A stretch of 38,096 nt of DNA from a virus, in IMG/VR virus record IMGVR_UViG_3300032893_000168, positions 1-38,096 of that record; one strand, 5' to 3'. Each line of letters begins with the position of its first letter. Position 1 is the first letter of the stretch. The position numbers were made by a program, and so were the translations under genes. This document shows, in pieces, positions 14,514 through 20,824 of this stretch. The notes beneath the pieces are model-generated. The model had not been told where the DNA came from. It ran no database searches and worked only from the letters and a program-made list of their open reading frames with translations.

Positions 14514-15143
14514 TCAATCCACCAGGCCTTGATCGTGCGCGTCGCTGTAAGCGCGCTGCACCTCGACGAAGGCCTCGTGCGTGCCGCCGGCGTCGGGATG
14601 AGTCTGCTTGGCTTTGGCGCGGTAGGCGTCTTTGATTTCGGCCGCGCCGGCGCGGGCGCTGACGCCCAGCACTTCCCACCAGGGCCGCGCACCGGCCGCC
14701 GGCGCCGGCAGGGCGGCGTAGCCGGTAAAGGTCGCTTCGAGCTGGGCCGCGCCCCAGCGGTCAATGCCGCGCATGGCCTCGAGCGTCAGACAGACGGCCC
14801 ACAGGTTATCTTCGACCTTCACCCACTGGTCGCAGGCTAGGCACACGGACTGCTGCTTGAAGCTGAAATACACCGCGACGCCCGGATCACTCGGCTGGGA
14901 CTGGCCCGAGCGCGGCAGGCCGTCGGCGCGGAGCTGGATATTGCTCGAGATCACCACGTCCCGCGCGCCCATAAGGCGCAGCTCGCGCAGGATTTCCTGC
15001 ACGCCCTCGCCGACGGTGTGGCTGTGGCGCTGGGAATAGCCGGCGCGCGTGTTGGTTGTGAAGCGGGCGCGCTGGCGGCCGGAAGCCCGCGCCCGGCCCA
15101 GCGGCCATTGCAGCGGGTAGGCTTGCGTGTTGTCGTCGCTCAT
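14514..15143 (-). CDS. J-domain (DnaJ-like) phage protein
   Basis: A 209-residue protein with a strong ribosome-binding site (ggagggg) before ATG 15143. Residues about 1-145 form an unrecognised domain (VGEGVQEILRELRLMGARDVVISSNIQL...), with CLACDQWVKVEDNLW near residue 100. The C-terminus is a J domain: WWEVLGVSARAGAAEIKDAYRAKAKQTHPDAGG contains the HPD tripeptide that stimulates Hsp70 ATPase. It may recruit the host DnaK chaperone, for example to remodel replication complexes as in lambda. It overlaps the upstream gene by ATGA. Confidence 0.82.
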   Translation of the reverse strand: MSDDNTQAYPLQWPLGRARASGRQRARFTTNTRAGYSQRHSHTVGEGVQEILRELRLMGARDVVISSNIQLRADGLPRSGQSQPSDPGVAVYFSFKQQSVCLACDQWVKVEDNLWAVCLTLEAMRGIDRWGAAQLEATFTGYAALPAPAAGARPWWEVLGVSARAGAAEIKDAYRAKAKQTHPDAGGTHEAFVEVQRAYSDAHDQGLVD

Positions 15144-15385
15144 GCTCGTATCCCCTCCTGTCTCAACTCCGCCTTGCGCGCCCGGATGGCCCGCGCCCGG
15201 CGGATGCCGGCGTTGCGGCGCAGGCGGCGCTCGTCGTCGCCGATGGCCCGCCGGCGCTCGTCAGACGGCCACCAGGCCGGATCGAAGGCCATGCGCACCT
15301 CGCGGCAGGGCTCGCAGCGATAGCCGCCGTAGTGGTAGGCCAGGTCAGGCACGGCCGCCCCGCAGAACGGGCAGGTTGTTGTCAT
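15140..15385 (-). CDS. small zinc-ribbon protein
   Basis: An 81-residue protein from ATG 15385 (MTTTCPFCGAAVPDLAYHYGGYRCEPC). The CPFC and CEPC pairs, 22 residues apart, form a zinc ribbon, followed by an Arg-rich helical tail (DERRLRRNAGIRRARAIRARK) suited to nucleic-acid binding. An earlier in-frame ATG at 15409 is possible, but its extra residues would be antiparallel to another zinc-ribbon frame discussed separately. Function is unknown. Confidence 0.6.
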   Translation of the reverse strand: MTTTCPFCGAAVPDLAYHYGGYRCEPCREVRMAFDPAWWPSDERRRAIGDDERRLRRNAGIRRARAIRARKAELRQEGIRA

Positions 15386-15470
15386 AGCCGCATTCCCGGC
15401 AGTGTCCATCGGTGCGCACCGGCAGGGCTATGCCGCAGTGGCGGCAGTAGCGGTAGCCGGGGGTTGGGCC
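15345..15470 (-). pseudogene. out-of-frame zinc ribbon downstream of the C2H2 gene
   Basis: In the -1 frame relative to the C2H2 gene the sequence reads YRYCRHCGIALPVRTDGHC, followed by RECGYDNN, with stop TGA at 15345-15347. Two CxxC pairs 15 residues apart make a typical zinc ribbon. There is no good start codon of its own, so it is most probably the displaced C-terminal domain of the 15428-15841 gene. It overlaps the next gene by 41 nt. Confidence 0.45.
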
Positions 15471-15841
15471 GACCCGACGCCATGCCGGTCCCGCCGGTGA
15501 TTGGTCAACCGCCCCGCCGTGCGGAAGAGTCGGCCGCACTCCGGGCACTTGAGCGTTGCCGGCTTCGGCGGGCGCTTGTTCAAACGGGTCAAGCTCAACT
15601 TCCGGGCGCGCGGGCGCGGCTGCCGGCGAGACTGCGCGGGCGCGCCGGCGTCGTCTTTTGGGCCAGGCGTACCCCCCCCGTTCCGGCTGTGGCTGGGCGC
15701 CGCGGCGACGCCCAGCTCGCGGAGCTGCGCGGCCAGCATTTCGCCAAAGGCGGCGGGGTCGGCGACGCAGCTTATGGCGTCCTGCTCGCTGAGCGCCAGG
15801 TGGTAGTCGGTGACGTTGCGTAAGGCGGTGGTGATGTTCAT
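15428..15841 (-). CDS. C2H2 zinc-finger protein, possibly frameshifted at its 3' end
   Basis: A 137-residue protein from ATG 15841, ATGA-coupled. The N-terminal half (ALRNVTDYHLALSEQDAISCVADPAAFGEMLAAQL) is helical, the middle a Pro/Arg/Ser linker. Near residue 98 lies CPECGRLFRTAGRLTNHRRDRH, a C2H2 zinc finger. The zero-frame tail (PPATATAATAA) is low-complexity. The -1 frame instead continues PGYRYCRHCGIALPV...GHCRECGYD, a convincing zinc ribbon ending at 15345. Either a base is missing near the C run at about 15462-15467, or a -1 shift occurs there. Confidence 0.65.
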   Translation of the reverse strand: MNITTALRNVTDYHLALSEQDAISCVADPAAFGEMLAAQLRELGVAAAPSHSRNGGGTPGPKDDAGAPAQSRRQPRPRARKLSLTRLNKRPPKPATLKCPECGRLFRTAGRLTNHRRDRHGVGSAQPPATATAATAA

Positions 15842-16290
15842 AGCGGAAGTCCTTCGTCGTAGTCGTAAAAGGATTCACCGAATTCGTCTTCATCGTCGGC
15901 GCCGAAATAGTCCAGGCCGTCGTCCTCTTCGTCTTCGTCTTCCATGCCGTCGTCGAGATCATCGGCCATGATCAACGGCAGCGGGTCCGTGGTGTGAAAG
16001 ATCACGTCGTCAGCCAGGATCGGGCAGCCAAAGCGCGGCAGTTCGGCCTGAACGACCAGCGGCGACAGGTTGAATCGTTCGGCCAGATTGACCACCAGGT
16101 GCGCCAGTTCGGCCTCCGTGCATTTGGTCAGGTCGAGCATGTAGACCAATTGCGGCCGGTTGAAACCCGGCAGGGTTGCCCGCGATGGGAGCCAGCCTGT
16201 CACCGGGATGTTATCCAGGCGCCCGAAAACGGCCTGCCAGTGCTTGGCGCGCTCGCTCTCGGCTCGGATCGAAACAAATGCGTTGGCCAT
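15838..16290 (-). CDS. acidic-tail protein of the replication arm
   Basis: A 150-residue protein from ATG 16290. Residues 1-105 appear folded (WQAVFGRLDNIPVTGWLPS, LVYMLDLTKCTEAELAHLV). Residues about 108-150 are almost wholly Asp/Glu/Gly/Tyr (DDLDDGMEDEDEEDDGLDYF). Such tails can mimic DNA or bind basic proteins, as in some single-strand-binding or anti-defence proteins. No family is recognised. It lies between the ParB-like gene and zinc-finger genes in the leftward operon. Confidence 0.6.
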   Translation of the reverse strand: MANAFVSIRAESERAKHWQAVFGRLDNIPVTGWLPSRATLPGFNRPQLVYMLDLTKCTEAELAHLVVNLAERFNLSPLVVQAELPRFGCPILADDVIFHTTDPLPLIMADDLDDGMEDEDEEDDGLDYFGADDEDEFGESFYDYDEGLPL

Positions 16291-16293
16291 GGG

Positions 16294-16644
16294 TCACTTC
16301 ACTTTCCGCGCCTTCTTCAACGCCGATGGCTTGGGCGCTGGGCGGCTGTGGCCGATGCCGGGCAGCGGGGTATGTCCGCGGACATGCGTTTTCCTGGCCG
16401 CGGCGATCACCTGGGCGCGCGCGGCGGCGGCGGCGAAGAGCTGGCGATAGGCCGCCACGCGGTGGTGGCCGAACGCCAGTTGGATGTTCATCGACAGGGC
16501 CGGGTCGGGCCGGCCCAGCGGCGGTTGCAGCAAGCCGTCGCGCTGGAGGCTGGCGGCGATGCGGTCCACGTTGGCCTGGTCGAGCGGGCGCTCGTTCCAG
16601 GGGTTGGGGACGACGCACTCGAGCGGGTAGAGTTGGATGGTCAT
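16294..16644 (-). CDS. ParB N-terminal (ParB/Srx-fold) domain protein
   Basis: A 116-residue protein with an aaaggaag site before ATG 16644. Residues 8-70 match the ParB-N pattern: VVPNPWNERPLDQANVDRIA, then LQRDGLLQPPLGRP, then QLAFGHHRVAAYRQL (normally GERRLRAA). This fold binds CTP/ATP or acts as a nuclease in relatives. The DNA-binding helix-turn-helix half of true ParB is absent; instead there is an Ala-rich helix and a basic Pro/Lys tail (KPSALKKARKVK). The dispersed palindrome sits between these as HVRGH (16372-16385). It could be a partition, nuclease or regulatory protein. Confidence 0.68.
   Translation of the reverse strand: MTIQLYPLECVVPNPWNERPLDQANVDRIAASLQRDGLLQPPLGRPDPALSMNIQLAFGHHRVAAYRQLFAAAAARAQVIAAARKTHVRGHTPLPGIGHSRPAPKPSALKKARKVK
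16372..16385. repeat. dispersed palindrome ATGTCCGCGGACAT, copy 3 (exact)
   Basis: Exact 14-bp copy in the 3' part of the ParB-N-domain gene, at the boundary between the folded domain and a basic tail. It encodes HVRGH on the minus strand. Confidence 0.9.
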
Positions 16645-16663
16645 GAGTGCTTCCTTTGCGGGT

Positions 16664-16960
16664 CTAGGCCAGGCCGAACAGCTTGAGCACGTCCTGGTCG
16701 GTCTGGATGATGTGATACTGGCCGCCGGCCTCTTCGACCTGGGCCTTGCGGCGCGCCTCGCCTTCGGTGAGCTGGCGGTGGCTGGCGTCCTGGCTGGGGT
16801 CCTTGATCTCGACGATGTAAACCTGGCCGCCGCGCACCCACAGGCGGTCGAAGCCCAGCTCGGGCGCGCTGGTGCACGGGATCACGTGCGCGCCCAGCCG
16901 GCGGGCCAGGGCGTCGAGCTGCGGCTGGTTGGCGTCAATGCGCTTGCTGTAGCGGCTCAC
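16664..16960 (-). CDS. small PD-(D/E)XK / VRR-NUC-like nuclease
   Basis: A 98-residue protein whose GTG start at 16960 overlaps the helicase loader stop as GTGA. It begins VSRYSKRIDANQPQLDALARRLGA, then FDRLWVRGGQVYIVEIKD: the Asp before the second strand and the E-I-K at the end of the third strand form the PD-(D/E)XK metal site. The C-terminal GGQYHIIQTDQDVLKLF matches VRR-NUC endings. Such phage enzymes resolve junctions or degrade ends. It could act with the RecT protein encoded upstream. Confidence 0.78.
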   Translation of the reverse strand: MSRYSKRIDANQPQLDALARRLGAHVIPCTSAPELGFDRLWVRGGQVYIVEIKDPSQDASHRQLTEGEARRKAQVEEAGGQYHIIQTDQDVLKLFGLA

Positions 16961-17784
16961 GGCTCGTCGCTCTCGTAGTGAAAGCTGCCCATCAGTGGGC
17001 GCATGGAGGGCGCGGCCAGCTCGACGACGCGGAAGCGCCCGTCGCGCACGCGGTCGGCGAACCAATCGTCGGATTTTTCGGGCGGCCAGTTGCTGGCGAA
17101 CAGGGTGACCGTCTCTTGGCCCAGGGCTGACTCGTAGCGCTGGTTGAAGATGCGCGCCTGGGCCTCCCGCGTCCACTCGGTGTCCTTGGCGCGCCCGAAC
17201 TCGTCAACAGCCAGCACCTTGACGGTCCGCCAGCGCTCGACGCGCTCGTCGTAGTCGCCTTTGTCGTAGCCGGCGCGCAGGTGTTGCAGCAGGTCGGCCC
17301 AGTTCGCGTACACTGCTGGCTGCCCGTCGCGGATAGCCTGGGCCACGGCCGCTTTCAGCAGTAGCGTTTTGCCGGGTCCCGGCGGGCCCCAGATGAAGCA
17401 CCAGCCGGAGCCGGCGTTGAGCGTGGCGCGCACAGCCTGGAGCGCCAGGCCCACGACAGCGTTGGTGGTGGTGACACTCGACCAATTGATGGCGAGGTCG
17501 GCGACTGACAGGGCGCTGGCGGCTTGCAGGCTGGCTAGCTGCACGGCGCGGAGGCCCTGCTCGGCGCAGTCGCAGACAAACAGCTTCCCGAACAGCGGAT
17601 GCCCGACCGGCGCCTCCACCCGCACGTAGCCGATGCCGTGGCAGACCGGGCAAGCCGGCTCGCCGAGGTCGCCGGGCCGCCAGCGCGAGTCTGCTGGAAG
17701 CGTAGACTGCCAGTCGTCTACCAGCCGGCGGCTTTCGGAGCGATTGCCCTGAATACGGTTGATGGCGCTATGAAGGCTTTCCAT
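16957..17784 (-). CDS. DnaC/IstB-like AAA+ helicase loader
   Basis: A 275-residue ATPase with ggag before ATG 17784. An N-terminal zinc site is suggested by CPVC (45-48) and CDC (71-73). The Walker A motif GPPGPGKT is at 133-140, the Walker B VLAVDEFG near 192-199, and the sensor/arginine region includes FASNWPPEK. DnaC-type loaders deliver the replicative DNA helicase to an origin. The phage has no helicase or polymerase of its own, so this protein probably captures the host helicase, as lambda P does. It lies directly downstream of the initiator gene, with which it overlaps by 17 nt. Confidence 0.88.
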   Translation of the reverse strand: MESLHSAINRIQGNRSESRRLVDDWQSTLPADSRWRPGDLGEPACPVCHGIGYVRVEAPVGHPLFGKLFVCDCAEQGLRAVQLASLQAASALSVADLAINWSSVTTTNAVVGLALQAVRATLNAGSGWCFIWGPPGPGKTLLLKAAVAQAIRDGQPAVYANWADLLQHLRAGYDKGDYDERVERWRTVKVLAVDEFGRAKDTEWTREAQARIFNQRYESALGQETVTLFASNWPPEKSDDWFADRVRDGRFRVVELAAPSMRPLMGSFHYESDEP

Positions 17785-18685
17785 GCTTGGCTCCCTGACG
17801 GGCTTTCTCGGCCAGATCGGCCCGGATGGCGGCTTCCTGCTCCGGCGTAAATCTCAGGCGCGGCGAAGCCGGCGCGGACAGGCCGCCGGCCGGCCGGCCC
17901 TGCGGCCCCTGCGGCGGGATGCCGGTGACATACCACTCGGTGGCCCACTTCCACGAATTTGGATTGTGGCCGCGCTCGAGCCACTCGCGCCGGCAGCCGC
18001 GCAGCTTTTCGGTGTCAGGGTGATCGCCCAGCACCTTCAGCAGCGTGTCGTACAGGCCGATGTCGGGGTAGCGCCCGGCCACGGCGCGCAGCGCCTCGAT
18101 GGCCGGATAGCGCGAGCGGCGGCCCGCGCCGAGTCCAGATTTCTGGTCCAGATTTCTGGACTCTTCCCTCTTTGAATTAAAAGAATCTGTATTTAAGTTC
18201 TTAGAGGGAGGGCAGTCCAGAGTCCTGGACTCTGGACTCGCCTTGTTTTGCCGAGGCTCCCGCGCGCCGGTCCCAATTTCCGGTCCAGCTTTCTGGACTA
18301 ATCCAGATTCCTGGACTCGGTCGGGCGGCTCGCTGGCGCCGGTAATCTCGCCAGCGGGAGAGGCAGCGGCCGAGACGCCGGCAGGGTCATCTCCGGTGTC
18401 GTCGAAGTAAACCACCAGGTGATCGCTCTCGATCTTCCAGCGGGTGCCAAACAGGCGGCGCAGCACCACCAGGTGCGCCAGCACCGTGGAGCGGCCCTTG
18501 CCGAACAGGCGGCGCAGCTCGTCGAAGGCCAGGGGCGGCGTCTGGGTCAGCCCCCAGCCCAGGGCGCGCAGGTCGAGCCAGGTTTCCAGCGCGCTGGCCG
18601 GCAGGCGGTTGCCGTGGGGATCGCGGTAGGTGAGCATCTGAATGGGGGCGCGCACGTAGTGCGGCGGCCAGAGCGGGCGAGTCAC
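17768..18685 (-). CDS. replication initiator (lambda O-like) carrying the candidate origin
   Basis: A 305-residue protein from GTG 18685, which overlaps the upstream stop as GTGA. Residues about 1-105 look like a winged-helix DNA-binding domain (DELRRLFGKGRSTVLAHLVVLRRLFGTRW). Residues about 110-200 are a disordered Ser/Pro/Asn linker encoded by repeated, palindromic DNA with an AT-rich centre. Residues about 200-265 (YPAIEALRAVAGRYPDIGLYDTLLKVLGDH to SWKWATEWYVTGI) are a helical domain likely to contact the loader. The domain order with repeats in the linker and the loader gene downstream parallels lambda O and P. The role is inferred from this arrangement. Confidence 0.75.
   Translation of the reverse strand: MTRPLWPPHYVRAPIQMLTYRDPHGNRLPASALETWLDLRALGWGLTQTPPLAFDELRRLFGKGRSTVLAHLVVLRRLFGTRWKIESDHLVVYFDDTGDDPAGVSAAASPAGEITGASEPPDRVQESGLVQKAGPEIGTGAREPRQNKASPESRTLDCPPSKNLNTDSFNSKREESRNLDQKSGLGAGRRSRYPAIEALRAVAGRYPDIGLYDTLLKVLGDHPDTEKLRGCRREWLERGHNPNSWKWATEWYVTGIPPQGPQGRPAGGLSAPASPRLRFTPEQEAAIRADLAEKARQGAKHGKPS
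18131..18318. other. candidate replication origin: iterons plus AT-rich segment
   Basis: Sixteen-base iterons close to GTCCAGATTTCTGGAC occur at 18133-18148, 18146-18161, 18215-18230, 18283-18298 and 18301-18316. The first two overlap with a 13-bp period. A further form at 18222-18237 helps build a 25-bp inverted repeat (12-bp arms, 18214-18238). Between the groups, 18164-18206 is strongly AT-rich in a GC-rich genome, a likely unwinding element. All of this lies within the linker-coding part of the initiator gene, as in lambda O. Confidence 0.72.
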
Positions 18686-18996
18686 GCCGTCTTGAAGGCC
18701 TCGCCCAGCATGGCCGGGCGCGGCCAGCGGCCGATGAGCCGGTGAAAGCGCCCGTCGGTGCGGCTGGTGGGCACGACGCCCGGCGGCACCGGCTCGGCCC
18801 AGTATTTGATGACTGTGTCCCACTCGGACCGGCTGGGGTCCACGTCGCGGCGCTCGAGCGTGAGCACCACGTCCCCGGTCTTCATCTGCGCGACGGTGAC
18901 GAGTAGGCCGTTGGGCAGGTAGCGCCGCACCGGGCGCTCCTCGGCCTGGCGGGCGTGCTCGAGCATGGTCCTGGAGATTTGCTTGAGCGTGGGCAT
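18682..18996 (-). CDS. hypothetical 104-residue protein before initiator
   Basis: The start is ATG 18996, 2 nt after the upstream stop. The N-terminal helix (LKQISRTMLEHARQAEERPV) is followed by beta-rich sequence (RRYLPNGLLVTVAQMKTGDVVLTLERRD) and a conserved-looking SEWDTVIKYWAEPVP. No motif is recognised. It is GTGA-coupled to the replication initiator, so it may be part of the replication module. Confidence 0.6.
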   Translation of the reverse strand: MPTLKQISRTMLEHARQAEERPVRRYLPNGLLVTVAQMKTGDVVLTLERRDVDPSRSEWDTVIKYWAEPVPPGVVPTSRTDGRFHRLIGRWPRPAMLGEAFKTA

Positions 18997-18998
18997 GG

Positions 18999-19211
18999 CT
19001 ACTGCCCCACCAGCAACGGCCAGACGACGATGACGCCCAGCACGACGCCGACCGCGATCATCAGCAGCGCGGCCACCAACCACGCCACCGCTCCCATGGA
19101 GCGGCGGCCTTCTTCGTCAACGGCCTGGAGCATGTACTCCAGCTCGAGCTGCGCCTGTTCGGATTTCGCGGCCTGGTTTTCTGGCACATAGTGGATAAGA
19201 CCGTCTGTCAT
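18999..19211 (-). CDS. small membrane-anchored protein
   Basis: A 70-residue protein with gaaaggg before ATG 19211. Residues 1-38 are hydrophilic and helical (NQAAKSEQAQLELEYMLQAVDEEGRR). Residues 42-67 (AWLVAALLMIAVGVVLGVIVVWPLL) are one strong membrane span at the C-terminus. It is a tail-anchored topology with the N-terminus probably cytoplasmic. Function is unknown. It follows a long hairpin in the 155-bp gap after RecT. Confidence 0.6.
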   Translation of the reverse strand: MTDGLIHYVPENQAAKSEQAQLELEYMLQAVDEEGRRSMGAVAWLVAALLMIAVGVVLGVIVVWPLLVGQ

Positions 19212-19225
19212 GGCGTATCCCTTTC

Positions 19226-19260
19226 GCCCGTGGCGGCGTCCTCGTCACGCCGCCACGGGC
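19226..19260 (-). promoter_or_regulatory. 14-bp-stem hairpin in the leader of the membrane gene
   Basis: The arms gcccgtggcggcgt (19226-19239) and acgccgccacgggc (19247-19260) pair perfectly with a 7-nt loop. It lies in the 155-bp gap between RecT and the next leftward gene, ending just before that gene's ribosome-binding site. A second distant pair of 11-bp arms (19283-19293 and 19347-19357) lies in the same gap. There is no T run. Attenuation, RNA stabilisation or processing are possible roles. Confidence 0.5.
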
Positions 19261-19366
19261 ACAGCGCGGGGTCTAGGCTTTCACCGGCCCCGCCGGCCGG
19301 GTCCAAACCGCTCGTGGGGGGTGCACGGGCGGCTCAGGCCCGGCCAGCGGGGCCGGTGTGCGGCGG

Positions 19367-20212
19367 CTAGGACCGCGACTCTCTCTCGGCGATCTCGCGG
19401 TCGAGCGCCGCGTTTTGCTCGGCGGTGGGCGGCTCGTCACCAAACATCGCGGCGCGGTCAGCGGTGCGGTCCTCCGCGTCCGAAGGCGCCGCGGGCGCCT
19501 CGCCTGGCTCGTCGTAGTTCAGAGCCTTGACCAGCTCGATAGACATGACGCCCCACTTGCGCACCAGGTCGCTCAGCACCGTCTTGCGCTCCATGGCCTC
19601 GGTGTTGGTCTTCCAAGCGCTGTCTTTCCAGTCGTAGGACTGGCTGTAGCGCTTGGCGTGGGCGTGGATATGGTCCAGGGTCCAGTAGGAGAATTTCTCG
19701 AAGCCGCCGATCAGCCTGAGATAGGCGAGCACACCGGCCGGCTTGTCGTCCTTGGGTTCGCCGAACTGAATTTGGCCGGTGAAGCGGTTGACCACGGTGA
19801 CCTCGCCGGTCAGGGCGTGGTTGACTTCCAGGCGCGCATACTGGTTGGTGCGGAGCGCGAGCTGCACGATGCCGCGATAGCCGGGCTGGAACTGAGCCTT
19901 GCCCTTGTAGGGCACGATATAAGCAAAGCCCAGGTTGGGGTTGATGGGCAGGTCAAGGGCGGCGGCTTGAAGGGCGGCGGCGATGACGGTTTGAGGGTCG
20001 CATTCATTCAGCTTGCGGCTGGCGTAGACCAGCGTGGCCAGGCTGGCGATGAACATGCCGGCTTTGGCTGGACTACCCAGTGCGGTCTCAAACTGCTGCT
20101 GCACCGTGGCAGCTTGCAGCAGCGCGCGGATGCTGCCCGGCGCCGGCGTGACGCGCGCATCGGGACGGGACAGCGAGGTGTCCGGCGGACGAACGGCGGG
20201 TTGAGTGGTCAT
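19367..20212 (-). CDS. recT: RecT-family single-strand annealing protein
   Basis: A 281-residue recombinase; ATG 20212 follows aaagg and overlaps the stop of a 33-residue gene as ATGA. RecT hallmarks are visible: the N-terminal SIRALLQAATVQQQFETALG, then IAAALQAAALDLPINPNLGFAYIVPYKGKAQFQPGYRGIVQLALRTN, with the Leu/Pro/Asn and YK-Q-GY-G features of the family, followed by YLRLIGGFEKFSYWT. It anneals complementary single strands in phage recombination. The C-terminal 45 residues are acidic and low-complexity. No obvious RecE exonuclease is present; the small nuclease at 16664 is a candidate partner. Confidence 0.93.
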   Translation of the reverse strand: MTTQPAVRPPDTSLSRPDARVTPAPGSIRALLQAATVQQQFETALGSPAKAGMFIASLATLVYASRKLNECDPQTVIAAALQAAALDLPINPNLGFAYIVPYKGKAQFQPGYRGIVQLALRTNQYARLEVNHALTGEVTVVNRFTGQIQFGEPKDDKPAGVLAYLRLIGGFEKFSYWTLDHIHAHAKRYSQSYDWKDSAWKTNTEAMERKTVLSDLVRKWGVMSIELVKALNYDEPGEAPAAPSDAEDRTADRAAMFGDEPPTAEQNAALDREIAERESRS

Positions 20213-20310
20213 TTGTGTTTGCCTTTCTTGAGCATCTCCGGCGCCAGGTCGGCGGCGGTGATCGCGCGGTGCTTGGGCTGGAAGCCGTTGAGATTGACGG
20301 AGCGTTTCAT
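20209..20310 (-). CDS. 33-residue basic peptide coupled to RecT
   Basis: ATG 20310 lies 3 nt after the upstream stop. The peptide begins MKRSVNLNGFQPKHRAITA, continues ADLAPEMLKKGKHK, and is strongly basic. TGA 20209-20211 overlaps the recT start, and its last codons contain the recT ribosome-binding site. Tight coupling on both sides supports translation. Function is unknown. Confidence 0.5.
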   Translation of the reverse strand: MKRSVNLNGFQPKHRAITAADLAPEMLKKGKHK

Positions 20311-20313
20311 GGG

Positions 20314-20550
20314 CTAGTTCCCGCCTGACTTGCTGTCGGCTCGGGGAAACGCCCACGAGCGATAACGCTCGCACGTCTCGGTCAGCACGTCACACTGTAT
20401 GGCCATGGTTTTTAGGCCAGCGATGTAACCGGCGTACCAGTCGGGATGCAGGATGGTTCGCTGGTGGCTCAGCTTGCGGACGTTGTTCATGGTGCGAGCC
20501 AGCTCGGCGCGCACCGTAGGCATTTTTAGACTCTGGTTTGTGTGGCCCAT
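20314..20550 (-). CDS. hypothetical 78-residue protein
   Basis: Starts at ATG 20550, 1 nt after the upstream stop, with ggag at the right distance. The sequence (LARTMNNVRKLSHQRTILHPDWYAGYIAGLKTMAIQCDVLTE) is mostly helical with two Cys and several aromatics. No family is recognised. It is part of the continuous leftward operon between RecT and small unknown genes. Confidence 0.55.
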   Translation of the reverse strand: MGHTNQSLKMPTVRAELARTMNNVRKLSHQRTILHPDWYAGYIAGLKTMAIQCDVLTETCERYRSWAFPRADSKSGGN

Positions 20551-20551
20551 T

Positions 20552-20824
20552 TCAGCGCTCCATCCAGTCAGCGACGGCGCCGGTCTCTTCGCCCCGGCCA
20601 TAGATGCGGTCTTTCAAAATCTCAGCCAGCCACTCGTCGAAAGTGAAGACCTTGAAGCGGCAGGCCGCGTTGGCCTGCATCTCGCGGGTGTAGTGGCTGA
20701 CCAGGTCCAAAACTAGCGCGCGCGGCAGAGAGACCACCAGGGCGCTGGCCGGTTGCAGCGCGGCCCAGTCGGGGCCGGCGGCGATGATGTGATTTCCTGT
20801 CGGGAGGGGTGGGTGTGTGGTCAT
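20552..20824 (-). CDS. hypothetical 90-residue protein
   Basis: ATG 20824 overlaps the stop of the upstream gene as ATGA; the longer open frame upstream is a shadow of that gene. Residues 12-90 contain DWAALQPASALVVSLPRALVLDLVSHYTREM and FKVFTFDEWLAEILKDRIY, an alpha/beta pattern without a known motif. Function is unknown. Confidence 0.55.
   Translation of the reverse strand: MTTHPPLPTGNHIIAAGPDWAALQPASALVVSLPRALVLDLVSHYTREMQANAACRFKVFTFDEWLAEILKDRIYGRGEETGAVADWMER

Noticed and set aside
14305-14679. Upstream extension of the HNH frame (start at 14679)
   Set aside because: The extra residues are Arg/Pro/Gln-rich shadow of the zinc-ribbon and J-domain genes; ATG 14304 overlaps the previous stop and begins recognisable sequence.
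18131-18318. CRISPR-like reading of the repeat cluster in the initiator gene
   Set aside because: The repeats are only 16 bp, overlap or are irregularly spaced, and have no uniform spacers; an iteron-type origin explains them better.
18686-18823. Longer start for the replication initiator
   Set aside because: The added 46 residues lie over the end of the preceding gene in another frame; GTG 18685 is coupled to that gene's stop.
20161-20200. A sequence resembling the dispersed palindrome (gtgtccggcggac)
   Set aside because: The half-site spacing differs, so it is not symmetric and does not meet the one-mismatch criterion.
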